Shown here: positions 11,346 to 24,023 of the stretch, piece after piece
How the letters are laid out: every line of letters starts with the position of its first letter
How positions within the stretch are numbered: the first letter of the stretch is position 1
Assembly: GCA_013397075.1 (NCBI GenBank)
Contig: VWZS01003937.1
Span: forward strand, 623,980-687,979
Source: Rhabdornis inornatus
Lineage: Eukaryota > Chordata > Aves > Passeriformes > Rhabdornithidae
Direction of reading: 5' to 3'
DNA: 64,000 nucleotides
Notes under the pieces: model-generated
Database searches by the model: none
What the model was told of the DNA's origin: nothing
What the model saw: only the letters and a program-made list of their open reading frames with translations
Program-made: the position numbers and the translations under genes

Positions 11346-11675
11346 TAGATAACATTTTGATATTCATAGGCATCCATGCCTTTCAAGCTGAATAAGAATC
11401 CAAGCACTTTGTTCCAAAGAAACTTTTTTATACTGGTAGCAATCAAGATCTGTAGCTAGCAAGCCCTTTTAGTATGGATAGTCATTGAGACCAATCAATT
11501 TTGACATATATCTAAAGATGTTTATAACAATAGGTTTTTACCATATCAATGTCAATAGGCATTGATACCTTCTCATCTCAACTGCAGTTTAAGCATTATT
11601 CTTTTTCATATTGGTACAAATCAAGACCTAAAGATAACAAGACCTTTCAATATTTGTAGGCTTCAGTATCTACTG
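11338..11675. repeat. strongly decayed tandem repeat, roughly 80-110 bp period
   Basis: Four related blocks recur: ATAGGCATCCATGCC (11366-11380), GGATAGTCATTGAG (11476-11489), CAATAGGCATTGATACC (11553-11569) and TGTAGGCTTCAGTATC (11655-11670). The clearest pair is 11431-11490 against 11602-11663. Both have ATAYTGGTA, then AATCAAGAYCT, then a CAAG-CC-TTT block in the same order. Identity is low, so this is a remnant of a minisatellite or of an internally repeated element. Confidence 0.45.
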
Positions 11676-12131
11676 ATTCTACAGAATTTTAGTGATTGCC
11701 TTGTAATGTACCAGAATTAAAAGTAATACTGTGTGCTCCCCAGCTAAATAGTGCTGAAAATTAGTATTTCCCCAAAACTGAAGGGCTTAATAAGAAATTA
11801 TGGGAAATAAGGAAAGCTACTCTTAGACTAAGAAAATTACAGAATATATTCCAGTTAATAATAATTTTTTCATGAAAAATTATTATCTAAGTGCACATGA
11901 ATTTCTTGATAAGTATCAGTATAATTGTTAAAGATCATATAACATAAGAGTAATTGTAATGTAATTAACCACTGATCACTCCGGTTTTTTTTCATCCATT
12001 TTGTATGTGTATAAGTAGACAGAACAATTAAAAAATTATAAAAGAGTTTGTGTTGATCTGCACAGCTCTGATTCAAAGCAGAGCAAAATCCCAGATAGGC
12101 AGCAAAATTAAAACTGCACTGAGGCAAAATT
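11676..12131. other. unique AT-rich non-coding DNA
   Basis: No recognised feature. Contains TCATGAAAAATTATTATC-type AT-rich sequence around 11870 and no coding signal. Confidence 0.5.
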
Positions 12132-12164
12132 AAAAAAAAAAAGTATTAACTACTTTTTTTTTTT
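12132..12164. repeat. perfect A/T hairpin (A11GTA / TACT11)
   Basis: A11 (12132-12142) plus GTA is followed by a 5-nt spacer TTAAC (12146-12150), then TAC plus T11 (12154-12164). This is a perfect 14-bp inverted repeat. It could extrude as a cruciform or be a template-switch product. Confidence 0.9.
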
Positions 12165-15100
12165 CCCTACCTTTTCTGAAAGCCTTTAAATTAGCTGCTA
12201 CTTATGGTTCTAATACAGAGCAAAGCATTTGTTATCCACTTAGCAGTGCTACTCATCTCTGCTAGGGAAAATATCAATGTTAGTGCACTTCCACTAAAAA
12301 GCACTCAAGAATTAAAAAAAAAAAGCCAACAACTAAATCAGAAACAATTTAGCTTTGATCTAAAATCCATCACTTGTAGATAAAAAAAATGTAACTTGAA
12401 GGTTACTAATGCATTTTCTATGTCACTTCTATTTGTATAGAAATAAAAATGAAGTCACTTCATGGCAAATGCACTTGTTACTTTCTCTTGTAGCTGTGTG
12501 CTTTTCAGGAGGACCTACATTTCTTGCTGTTGTTAAGGTTTGCATTTGCTGGGCTTTATTGACAATGTTTCAGTGAAATAATAATGAAATAGCACAACCT
12601 AGCACTCACTAGTTGTTTTGTAGGCAGTGATATTGTTCTTTTATACATTATTAGAATTTGTTATTGGAATGCTGAAAAAACCTAGAAAGTCTTACATACC
12701 TAGATATATAAGATGTTGAGAGAATTGGGTCCTGAAAAATGGGATCTTCCACAACTGCAGGACTTTGTAGGGGCTCAGCTCTTTCAGGCTTCAGTCAGCT
12801 CCCAAGCCACGTCTTGGTATCCACATATATCATCCACTAAAATAATTGTTTTGTTTCCAATTAAACATTGAGTTTTGGAAGTATTTTCTTTCTCTCTGTC
12901 TTTATTTTTAAGAACTGCAAACCTGCATATGATTGAAGAGAAAGGGCTGAAATAATCTCTTAGGACCCTCAGAGTCCTAAATCTTGACCTGGGTTTTTAT
13001 TAGGCTGTAGTAAATTAGTCACCATTTTTGTTTATTTCACTGTATAAATGTATCCTTTTAATTAAATTGTGTGCTTGATAAAACTTCTCACCTTGGAGGT
13101 TTTGGCTCCTAATATGTTACAGGAAATATAACTTCCTTCTCATTTTCCCCTCTGCTTGCATGCTGACTGGGAGAGACTGTGCGTAGTGACCCCGATTTAT
13201 GGACTGTGAAGGCATGCTTTGCTCCTGGGTCTCACCAGGGACGTGCCAGCAGGCAGCAGTGCCAGGCACTGCATCCACACAGGCTGTGCAGAGATTTTCA
13301 GGGTGCTTCCATGAATGCGATGAGACATCAGATATCAGCCTTAAGTCACCAAGAACTCAGCAATTCAGATCAAGATGAGATCTGTAGTCATCTGTCATCC
13401 TCTCATTAAACCTTTTCCTCAGGATCCCTTTTATGTTGAGATACCAGGGAGGAAATGTGCAGTAGCTAACTATGTTTCCCAGGGAAGAACTTATTCTCTG
13501 TGGTTATAACGAGATCACAAGGGCTGGTCTCTGCAAGATCAGCTAAAAGATCTGCCTTCATGTTTAAACAATGTGAGGTTTGTTTCCCCCCCCCATTCAC
13601 CAGCGCCCATTGTGAATTGCACATCATCCTTATTCACAGTCTGTACAAACAGTATCAAGCACATGTGTATCACTTTGAATCCTGAATGGCCTGCTTCTCT
13701 GAGGATATTACCTGTTACCTATTCTTCTGAACCATCCTATATCACTCATTTTGTCACTTGCTAATTTTGACTCACAGAGTGCTCCAAGATCATGGGTAAG
13801 TCAGGTTGTATGCATATTCTTTATTTTATTTAAACTACTAAAACATGATCTGTTTTCTCTCTCTGGATACATTACATGGCAAAGCATAAAAAAATTATGA
13901 GTAATGAATTGAATATGGTATCTGAATGCCCTCTGCAAGGTTTTCCCAGCATGTCAAGGATGCCTCTTCATTTTCCTGATGCATTTGCAGTTGTTTTTGT
14001 TCTATTTGTTAGAAGCTGTGGCAAAGTCTGTACAGCAGAAAGGTAGACAGACTCCAGCACTTGGATGTGACTAAAGGAGAAACTGTTGGCTTCAATGACC
14101 TGTTACTGAATGTGCATGTCTAGCAAGTCCCTTCTGTTTTACAGGTCATAAATTATACACATCCCTCAGGTGCACATTCTCTGCCCTGTGTGCCATTTCA
14201 GAGTGAGGTACACACTGTATAATACAGAGCATGTTATGAAAATACAGTCTCTAGCTGACAGAAATGGGTGGCTGTATTGTGGTCAACATCAGAAATCCAA
14301 TCTATGTCCTTCTGTTTAAATATGTTTGCAGACATCCCTCAGTCTGGATCTGTTTTGGTTTTGTTTTTTTGCAGTGGTACAGATGCATCCAAATGAATAC
14401 ATCACAAGTCTTAACAATGCACATGGGCACAAACTTTCTAACAGACAAGTTGCCTTATGGAGCTGTAAGAGGTCACACACATCCCAATGTCCTTCCATTG
14501 GCATGAGGACATGATGGCTCTGAACTCAGCTTGCCACACCCCTCAAGGAAGAGGAACAATTCCTCGAGTTCATCCTCTAGGATCTCCCAGCAAGAAAGCC
14601 CATAGGTAGTGACTGATTTCCTTGCCTTCAGCCTATTTGCAAGGGAGTGAAAATAAATACATACTCACCAAAGCTAACACTGAAGGATCCACATGGTCAT
14701 ATGACCCTGGTTTGTTGTTCCGAGGAGAGTTGTGGAGTCTTACTGTGGCAGATCTCACTGTGGATTATGGTTACTTAACTGGCACACCAGAGAATCAGCT
14801 ACTGTCCTCTGTGGAGCCTGGGAACCAGCCACTGTTAGGTGCCCTACAAACACCTCAGGAAAAAAAGTCCCTGCAACAACTACCTCGTTCAGTGGGCACA
14901 AGTCATGTTATGCCTACAAGCTGAAAGCTACAACAGCAGTTTTCAGCTTTTAGTGCTCCCAAATTTTTATTTCTAGTTAAATAAAAGCAAGCTGAAGTTT
15001 TCATGTCAATGAAGCCTATAATTTTGTTGGACCCAGTGGTTACATTTTTCACATGGTTGTAGGAAGGGAATGAAATCTCTGGACAGCACTTATTATCCAT

Positions 15101-16159
15101 TCTCCTAGGCATTCGCTCCTTATTCTAATAAAGATCAGCCTTGGGCTTTCTGATTATTGATCTCAGCCAAAGGGCAGATCTCTCAGATCCAGCAAGTGTT
15201 TCTGCTAATATATTTTCCTTCCAACATTAATACTCTTTCTAATTTCAACCTCAAGAAGCAGCAATAAATTGCAATCTGTGGCTTTAGCTTGTAAAAGCAG
15301 GGTGGACCGTATGAATGTGTGTTGGACAGCTTGTCACAGACTGCTGCAAAATCCAATTACTTCTGGGGTTATTATACCTTCTTTCACTACATCTATTCTA
15401 ACTGGGGGAGGGGGAGGGAAATAAGGTTGAATGTCCACGCCAGTGTTTGAAAAACACTGAATCTCAAATAATTAGCTGAGATGCAATAAAACTTGCCTAT
15501 AGTATCTAATGAAATGCACTGGGTAGTTTGAGTTTCTTATCTGAACTGATAGGCAGAAAATACTGATGTATCCATCTGGAAGTCAATAACTACAAAAGTT
15601 ACTTTTAAATACAGTTGTGTGTCTTAATTGCTTTGATTGGGCCAAGTTCTGGCTTCTTTGGGTGGGACTGCTACAGACTTGTGACTCTTCTGGTGGGCTA
15701 TTTCTTTACAGACATCACAGCCATGAGTGTTGGCTCAACCTCCCCACAAAGACCTGCCAAGAGAAATGGGTCTATACTTTGCCAAGGGAAGGTACAGAAG
15801 GTACAGCCTTGCACTCGAGGTGGGGCAGAGATGATGTTGGCTTGAGACCACAATACCAAACCAAGTCTATTGTTGGCTTTCTCCAGGCACGGTGCAGCCA
15901 TGTCATCTCTTCCCTGGGGTCCTGTCCAGATATGTGGAGTTTTACTCCATCTCAAGTCTTAAGCAAATCAATTGAGAGTACATAAAGGCAGGATAGAAAA
16001 GGAAAAAAAACCAACCATTGAGCTTGCTGTTCAGCAAGTCTGATACAAAAAAAGGACAAGCTCTTTTTCTGTTTTTAGCTTACAACATTCTGAATTAATT
16101 CTTAAATGTATGGAGGAAGGTGTTGCAGTCAATACAGACAGATTTAAGGAGCAAATCAC
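12165..16159. other. unique non-coding DNA
   Basis: About 4 kb without a recognised gene or transposon. The longest frames here are about 100 codons or less and unrecognised. A short C9 run occurs near 13586-13594. Confidence 0.55.
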
Positions 16160-16320
16160 ATTTTGGCATACATAGTTTATTATGTGCACTAGTATTGTAA
16201 AATCTCAGTTAATTACTGTGAATTATTTGCTTACTGTGGCTCCTTGGAATTTATAGGACAAAGATCAAGTTTAAACAAATCTTTTTGATCTTTTAGTGGA
16301 TTTTATAAAGGCAAAAGTAA
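16160..16320. promoter_or_regulatory. weak candidate conserved non-coding element
   Basis: An AT-rich block holds CTCAGTTAATTACTG and GGACAAAGATCAAGT, the latter a good TCF/LEF-type site (CAAAGATCA). There is also a possible AAACAAATC forkhead-like string. This is motif texture only. Confidence 0.18.
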
Positions 16321-16964
16321 GAAAAGCCCATCCGTATTTCTGCATGTTTGAACATTATTAAAATTGAGGTTTTCTTAAGCTGTTGATGTAGAAACAAAAA
16401 GGAAATTTCATTTGCATAAGCTACACAGCAAGTATCAATCCCAGCATTAAATGTTGTTACATGGCTCTGTGAATGATAATAACCCTTTGTTTCATTATAG
16501 AACTGACATCAGTTTTTCTAGATGATACTAACAGAAATGTTTTGGAAGCAGTTAGTGTTAAACAAATGGTCTGGCTCTTGGGTGATATTAGCTAATCAGA
16601 TATAAACGAGGGCTTGAAAAATAGGATAAAAACAACTTAATTTGTAGACTGAATATAAGTCAAATGGCTTTTGCTTGCCCTTTATAGTCTGAAGGAGTTT
16701 TCTCAGAAACAGGCTAGCTATATGAAGAAAGAAGACAGTGACATTTGTCTGGATCTTATGATTGTCACTTGAATTTGTGTGCACCATATTAATTTTTTTT
16801 TATTATTATGTAGTTCAAGTTTACAGTCTTGAAGCATCTTAAAGGCTGGAGCTAGCTTCTGACAATGGGCTACTAAGTTGGCTCGTGGCCATGCAGGCAG
16901 CCTTGAATTAGCCACCTCAAAACTGAAGGTCCAAGATCAGACCAGGTCTGTACAATTTCTGGTG
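16321..16964. other. unique non-coding DNA
   Basis: No recognised feature apart from T-rich sequence near 16791-16802. Confidence 0.5.
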
Positions 16965-17238
16965 TGGAATGTCAGTGGCAGTGGGCAGAAACTGAAACAC
17001 AGGAGGCTATGTCTGAACATCAGGATACCCTTTATTTTACTGCAAATGTTACCAAACACTGGAATATGTTATCCAGGGAGGATGTGGAGTCTCCTTCCTT
17101 GGAGATACCCAAAAGCCATCTGGACACAGTCCTCAGTAACTTGCTCTAGGTGGCCCTGCTTGAGCAAGAAGGTTGGACCAGAAGATTTCCAGAGGTCATT
17201 TCCAACCCCAGCAAGTCTGCAATTCTGTGAAGAGGGGT
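16965..17238 (+). mobile_element. CR1 LINE, 3' end of ORF2 plus 3' UTR
   Basis: In one frame the translation gives ANVTKHWNMLSREDVESPSL, then EIPKSHLDTVLSNLL and a stop. This is the CR1 ORF2 C-terminus. It is followed by GACCCTGCTTGAGCARG-like sequence (here GCCCTGCTTGAGCAAG), GTTGGACCAGAAGATTTCC, and the terminus CCAACCCCAGCAAGTCTGCAATTCTGTGA. The AACCCCAA...AATTCTGTGA type of end differs from the AACCCAAACCATTCTATG type at 3844, so this belongs to a different CR1 group. Upstream sequence is frameshifted. The copy is inactive and 5'-truncated. Confidence 0.9.
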
Positions 17239-17825
17239 AAGGACTCAGGGAAAGAGCCTGCCTCATTTTATATTGCCTGAGAGCTAGAGCTATATAATGA
17301 TGTAGCTTGGCATAATCCATAGTTCAACCTCTTCCTCAGCATGCAAAACTAACCCAGATACCAACAGGTCTGAAGGATGGGCCTTTGGTAGAAGCAAAAT
17401 TTACTGTCACAAGCAACATCCCAGCAGTGTGCTACCCTCAGCCTGCTCTGCTCATGGCTCGAGACAGTCTAGCCTACACCTCATTTAGGTCATGTTGCTA
17501 CACATCCTAATGCTGTTTCTTCTTGAGTGCATGCCTTTTCATAGCCCACTGAAGCTCTCCTCCAATTGCGTATTTTTCAGTAGTTTCAGTGTATCCTGTC
17601 TAAAGATCTCTGTAATCCATTACTGGATAATATTTTTTTAGCAGGAGCAGGACTAGAAACATATTCCTATAAGTGACAATTTTTAACAACTAGAGTAACT
17701 ACAGTGAATGCTTATCCTGACAAGGTTCAAAGGGTTACTAAAGCTTTTCTATAACCTGTAATTGGTATCATATTTTCTGCAAACTCATTATACTGTGTCT
17801 GTGAAAACTGATTTAGTGGTAGACT
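17239..17825. other. unique non-coding DNA between two CR1 ends
   Basis: No recognised feature. Confidence 0.5.
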
Positions 17826-17902
17826 CGGTAGTGAGAGTAATGCTTAGACTTGATGATCCTAAATATCCTTTCCCACCTAAAAACTTCTATTATTCTATGA
17901 TT
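17826..17902 (+). mobile_element. CR1 LINE, very short 3' end
   Basis: Only the last ~77 bp are present: GTAATGCTTAGACTTGATGA, a diverged AAAGGTC-like segment, then CCCACCTAAAAACTTCTATT and ATTCTATGATTT. This is the CR1 group whose 3' end reads TTGGACTTGATGATCTTAAA and CCAACCTAAACGATTCTATG. Diverged and 5'-truncated. Confidence 0.8.
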
Positions 17903-18795
17903 TTGCAGCAGATAACAAGTTCCCTTCATGCTGAATCTATGTGCACTGCAACAATCCCAGTCACAGCACAAGGTGCTGCAACCAACAAAATTTGTTGCTG
18001 ACAACAAGCTGAGTTCAGATTTGTGGTGCAATTCAAGAAATTGATAAAAAAATTATCACTGGGCAGATGGGACCTCAAATTCATCTTACACTTCAGAATT
18101 TTTTCCACATATTTATGTATAACTCTAAGGAAAGAGTATAATCTATGGAAAGATGCCAAATTGGCCAGTAGATTGTTAGTAATTCAATGGTAACACCAAC
18201 CCAATTTCTTCATTTCTTAGCTCCTGTGAAAGCTTAGTTTGGATTCCTGACAGCTATTTTTGTCTGATGATGATAGATATGATAAGAAATGTCCTTAAGC
18301 TGGTCACATCAAAAAACTACATGGACCAAGTGTGGCATCTGATCTATGCACCTCATCATCTTGGGACCTTCAACACCTCTAACTCAGATACATTTTCACG
18401 TTGCACTCAGCATTCCTTCCATGCAGTAAAAGGCTGTGAGTGCATCTCAGAGGTAGGAAAAGGGCTAGAAAAATATTGCTGTGCTTGTAATGTGCTTGTA
18501 CTGTGTGCTGGTTCCCAATTTCCTCCATGCCTCTTGAGTTTGCTTCCACAGACATCTGCAGTTTCACAGTGATCTCCCATGAAAGTCCACATAGTTAAAC
18601 TTTATAAATCCTGCCCCTAGATATTGAAGACACTGAATATACCTGGGTTCAGAGAGACAGGCAAATTAATTTCTTCTCTAAATTCATACAAGTCATGGAC
18701 ACATTTGGAAGTCCATGTGATATGTAACTACTGGTGATAGGCAAAAAATTATCTGAGGAAGAAAATTTAAATATGAATGTCCTACTCCTCTTCCC
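17903..18795. other. unique non-coding DNA
   Basis: No recognised feature. Open frames of up to 101 codons are unrecognised. Confidence 0.5.
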
Positions 18796-18872
18796 TGAGC
18801 ATCTGCTGTTGGTGACGCCAAAGGCAGAGTGGTGGCTTAGCTGGCTCTTTGGTCTGACCCAGTATGTCTGTG
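18796..18872 (+). mobile_element. old CR1-like LINE 3' end (amniote-wide type)
   Basis: The strings CTGCTGTTGGTGAC, GGTGGCTTAGCTGGCTCTTT and GGTCTGACCCAGTATG match an old CR1-like 3' end. It is widespread in turtles and crocodilians, where it reads approximately GGGCTAGATGGACC, then TTGGTCTGACCCAGTATGG. This is probably the oldest CR1 trace in the window. Exact subfamily not determined. Confidence 0.7.
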
Positions 18873-20069
18873 TCCATGCTAAAGAGCTTCATTTATTCAA
18901 GGTATTCCTTACTTATGCACTTTGAGTTATTCCCCGGTGAATATGTAGAGGACCTCGGTGCCTGTATTAGATGACTCAAGTTTGAAAGTATGCCTCTTTT
19001 GCAGAAGCCTTGGGAAATGAAGAGCCATCGCAGCAGAGGAACAGATCTGCTAGTTTTAGCCTGCCAACCGTATGAAAGTATCCAGGAAATTATTTATCCT
19101 GGCTTTTAATTGGTGGCATGAGATATTCCTTCCCTTTTTAAGTAGTTTCATCCTGCTCTCTTTGGATGTGCTGTCAAGGAGTATGAGATGGGGCCTGAGT
19201 CCTGGGTCTGTTTCTGACTCAAAGCTGCAGAATCATTCCCCATCAGAGCATCACCCACACCAGGGGCTGTGATGTGTCTTGCCTCCAGCTGGTGTGTCAG
19301 CTCCCACACCCAGGTCAGGAACACGTTCCCCCAGTGATGTGAACTGATAAATGTCATCTACCTTCTTTGAGGCTACACAGCAAGGAGCCAAAGTTTTCCA
19401 GCACTGGAAACTCAGATTTAGATATTTGAATTTGAGTGTCTGTGACTCAGTCCTTTACAGGAACTGTCGGTAAGCAAATTAATTTAATATTTATAAAAAG
19501 TTAACATCTGAAGACAATGAATAGGAAAAATTTAACCAAGATGACTTAGATGACATTATTCTGGGAATAAAATTCTGCTCAATTGTGATTTGTGTGTTTA
19601 AATAGAAAGACCTTTAAATCATGGTTAATCTGATATAAATTATATTGCCTATCGAAGCACTGAAAAATGTCGAGGCAGGCTTCAAACATCCTTGTAGTTT
19701 CAACCATGGATTGCTCCTTTTTCCCCTTAAGTAAAGGTTTATTTTTTAAATTTGCTTTCCCTTTGATTGTTTTTACCTACAGAGATCATGTTTTCATGTC
19801 CTTTTCTGAATAAAGAAGGTAAAAAAAAAGGCCAAATCCTCATATAGGCAGCTAGGATTTCTTGGGGGAAGGAAAAATAAAAAAGAAAAAGAAAGGTAGA
19901 GCTTTCCATGGAGAATATGGCAAGATTTCTCATGAGCATTGAAAAGGGTAAAACATTAATGGAAATCTAACAGTATAGTTCTCTGAAATGGAAAACTTCG
20001 CTTTCTAATGCTAGTGTAAGTTTTCTGAGGGGTTCAGGGGTTTGCTTTTGCACTACAAGTAGTCCCCAG
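18873..20069. other. unique non-coding DNA
   Basis: No recognised feature. Purine-rich sequence near 19870-19895. Confidence 0.5.
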
Positions 20070-20210
20070 AGAGGGAGGAGGGAAGGAGGGAAGGAAGGAA
20101 GGAAGGAAGGAAGGAAGGAAGGAAGGAAGGAAGGAAGGAAGGAAGGAAGGAAGGAAGGAAGGAAGGAAGGAAGGAAGGAAGGAAGGAAGGAAGGAAGGAA
20201 GGAAGGAAGG
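20070..20210 (+). repeat. (GGAA)n microsatellite
   Basis: About 120 bp of uninterrupted GGAA units (roughly 20090-20210, about 30 units) are preceded by a degenerate GGGA/GGAG lead-in from 20070. Fully purine on the + strand. GGAA is the core recognised by ETS-family transcription factors. In other vertebrates, long arrays can bind ETS proteins and are highly length-polymorphic. The array is read as serine-proline-leucine-phenylalanine repeats on the - strand, which is an artefact. Confidence 0.98.
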
Positions 20211-21631
20211 ATTTTTCTGTTTCTATTTTAGATATGAAGACCAAAGGACAAACTAGTTCCTAGTCTTGACAGGTCACAAATAACATAGGAAGAGAGGAAG
20301 AAAGAGGAAAACAGCTTTTCAGCTCTCCTGGAAACAGCTATGATCAGACTGCAGCAAGAGACATGGCGACTTTTTCTTCTCTCTTGCTTTCCCTAGACAC
20401 ATCAAGGTAGCCAGTTGCCTGGAGAGCAAGATAACCCATGCCACCTCAATAAGCCTGAGATTTATACTTTTTTAGTTTATTTAGTTACATAGAGTAATGC
20501 TTATTGTTAAGTCCTTTGCAGACTATTTAAACACATGACAGTGCAGCCTTAGCTCTCATGCTACCTTTGTATAAGCTGGAAAATAAGAATAATGAGTCAT
20601 TTTAATATATTTAAAGGGAAGAGGAAGATGAAGGTGTCTGTTTCTGTGGCTTCTTGGAGACAGCCCTGCCACAACCTTGATTCTGCAGGGGAGAGGATGG
20701 CCTGATTTCAGCACAGAGTGGGTGATTCCTCTGCTAAGATTGCTGCTGTGGCCAGTCCAGCAATTAATGTCACTGAGGTCAGCAAGCAGGCATGAGGTAG
20801 TAATGACTTTCAGTTGCCACTGACCTGCCTGGATCCTAGCCAGAGACCTAGAAATTGAAATTTTAGCAGGCTGCTAGCAGTCCCTTTAGCTGCCTTTTAC
20901 TTAACATATTTCAAGCTGTGGAACAACAGAAGATGAAAAAATCAAAGGCAAGCAGATGTTGCAGGGATGATAAAGAGGCAAAAGCAGTGGGAAATTGTTT
21001 GGCAGGTAAATGATGTGGAGAGATATAGATCTAGAAAGGAGTAATTTCAGGTGTTTGTCTGTCAATGTTTTCGGTTGTGCACCCATCCCACATAGTTTTA
21101 ATATCAAAAGATCACGAGCAGTGTTTGGTTCTCAAATATATAGTTTGGGGTTTTTTTAATGCAGCTGATTTCCTGATTTGCAAAGGAAAAGACTTTTTTT
21201 GGTTGGCAATTAGTTGTGCTGTGGTGAGTCACTCCTCTACTGGTGCTTACTCGCTCCCTTTCTTCCATGAATGCTTCTAAGAATAGCTGCTATAGAAATA
21301 ACTTTCATCTAGGGGAATAGCCCAAAATAGCAAACTATCCCTAAAAGTTATCAGACTGATTAGTCATTAGCAGAATATTAGACTGGAAAGAACAAAAGCC
21401 TGAAAGTAGATAACAAATGTGTTTCTTATCAGTTTATTTTTCACTATGATTTATGCTTAAAAAGTGCAACAATTTCAGTAAGTTCATGTTTCTATGGAAA
21501 GGAAGTAGAAGGAAGTTGGTTTCCTTAAAATCGTTTAACACCTTGTTAAATTCACATGTTGGCAACATTGTGATTACAAGCAAATCTTCTGTCAGAAAGA
21601 AAATATTCGAGTTTCATTATGTCCTAATCCT
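20211..21631. other. unique non-coding DNA
   Basis: No recognised feature. An AP-1-like ATGAGTCAT lies near 20594. Confidence 0.5.
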
Positions 21632-21645
21632 GATGGTTTGGGTTT

Positions 21646-21676
<31 letters not shown>
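21632..21676 (+). repeat. T-rich tract with GGTTTGGG lead-in
   Basis: TGGTTTGGGTTTG runs through TTTTC units into a T16 run (21661-21676). Same strand bias as the G/T tracts at 5376, 7681 and 45821. Confidence 0.8.
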
Positions 21677-24023
21677 GAAAAGCAGCACGTAGGCCAGTAT
21701 ATATATCTCCCATGTGCTGAATTTTACAGACAGCTATAGTGCTTTAATAACTCATAATAACTCCAGTGGCACTAGCAGAACTGGCAGAGAAATTTTGCCT
21801 GAAAATCCCAACGCACATGCCCCTTTTTAGTACAGTATCAATGAGAGGATGGCAGAAAGTGTGCTTTGTGCAGCTGAGAGAATAGTGCCCAATGGACTAA
21901 ACTTCTGAACTCAGCTCATCTAGACATAGTTTTGCACGGTCCTCTGCAGCTCAGTGGGCTTGTCAGCCTCTTTAGATTCCATGCTTTAGATAACAGAGTT
22001 GATTTGCTACCGTGATGTTTGGCAACTGGCAAATCTCCAGAGATTTAAATCCAATGACATTTTATGTGATACTTTTGCTACTTTACATGGCCCCTTAAGA
22101 AAGCTTGAAGGCATATAATAGGCATAGATTATTTATTTATTCAACCAAGAACTTCGGAGTTCTCTCTTCTTCCTCTGGGCTTTCACAACTAAGAAGCCCA
22201 GGTTATGCCCTCATGTGCACTGGAGTTTCAGTTCACCTGTGTCTGAGTTCAACTCTCCCTTCTTTCACAAATAGCTTCTCAAATCCAGACACAGTATAGA
22301 AATAACCCCATCCTTTCCTTAAAAAAAAAAGCAAACTGTGTAGCTTATGAAAAGTAACTCAGTTAAAGCAGCTGATGGCATGAGAAAAGCCTCTTAGACC
22401 AGAGGAGACAGAGAAGGGGCAAATGAACAAATGTGGGCAAGTGCACAATGAAGGTTAGGGAGTGGCCCATGCCATTTCCCCTGCCACCTATGATCGACAA
22501 AATGTATGTCATGTTCTCAGGAACCTGGCAGGAGGGAAATCAAAGCAAAGAAAAAGATGCACTTCTGAGCTATCTTTCTGTCTTACTTTCCTCTCTGAAC
22601 ATACTCTGAACATATTGTTGACCTGCTTAGGATGGCTGAGGGTGGTAGTGGCACAAGTTGTCATGAATTGCTCAGTCCACCATCCTGCAGCTTGCTGTCC
22701 CCTCCGGCACACTTCAGACACAGGCTGGCACCATCCCAGCCAAGCTGAAAGCAGAGTTTAATTTCTAACATAATGATTTATTCATTGTAGTGTTGGACAG
22801 TGGTACAGACTGACAAGCCTGAAGTTCACACCTTGTGGTGTTTTTGAAGGCAGGTTTAGGGTTCTGTGCTCCTTCAGCTTGACAGCCTTGTTCACTGGCT
22901 TACATGCTCAGCCAGGCTAGCTGATGATTGCATCAGTTTGGTGCTTTGCCTCTTGATTCCTAAATCACAGTGCCTGCTACTATGACAAATTCTGATACGG
23001 TGTCTCCTCACTGACCAAATGTGATGCTGTCCTCACAGTTTCTTCTGTGTAAGATCCTGATACAGGAATGCATGCAAGTTTGAAAATTAAGGACTAGTGG
23101 GACTGTGGTTAGTAGGTGATGATTCCCTCCAGAAAATGGAAGGACTGGTCATGGCAAGGGCACATAAGAGTTTTTAGCTGCGATGCTAAAAAAAACTTAT
23201 ACTGAGACAAATAGCATTTGTTTGAGGTGCCAGTGGCATCTATCCCAACTACGGAATATAGTGTTATATCTAGGGAGTGAAGGAAAGTACAGTCAAGGTC
23301 ATTCATTCCATCATATTTTGTATACTGGCTGTATAAAGTAGACTTAATAGGACCGTGAAGCGCTGTATCACTGCTACCATTTCATCACAGTTCAACATCT
23401 TAAAATTGGAAATTAAGACCTGTCTCTGCATTATCCCTGGGGTCAGCACTGACATATTTATTCTCTTTTAATTAGTCACAGCCAACTCCAGGCTGGGTCA
23501 GGGGAGGCTGGAAGGGAGAATCTCGGAATGAGCATTTAAATCCTGCATTACTGCAAGGGGATAAACAGAAGGGTATCTTTGACTCTCTGACCTCCAACAC
23601 TGTGTGGACTCTCCTAAGCATTAATTCCTACTACAGCATTTGCTACAAAGGGATACACACACTCTAAACTCTCAAAGAGAGAAGGGCAGTCTAGGAGTGA
23701 CAACAGAGCATCTAGGTAATTTTAGTTTTGGTTTCAGAAAAGGTAGGCCAGGCAGGGTGTGGATACACTGCCCCTCCCCATTCCCACTATTTTCATGGGA
23801 GGTTCCCCTCACACAGTCAGGCACCGTTCCACTCACAGATTTGTGCAGAGGTCCTGAGGCTCCTCTCAGTGGTAGATAGATGTGTCACACAGCTCTCCCA
23901 CCTCACCATACCTGCAGTGAGGAACCACAGCATCCACAGTCATGAAGGGGAGCAGTCTCTTCAGTTGGCACAGCAGGTGCTGAAAAGGCCATTTGACTTA
24001 CATTATTGTATGCATTATAAGGA
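21677..24023. other. unique non-coding DNA
   Basis: No recognised gene or transposon. An A10 run lies near 22321-22330. Confidence 0.5.

Noticed and set aside
10843..11352. 169-codon + strand frame
   Set aside because: Lies across the CR1 + fragment and the antisense CR1 fragment in a non-ORF2 frame; an artefact of repeat sequence.
20053..20244. Repetitive Phe-Leu-Pro-Ser protein on the - strand
   Set aside because: Pure translation of the GGAA microsatellite.
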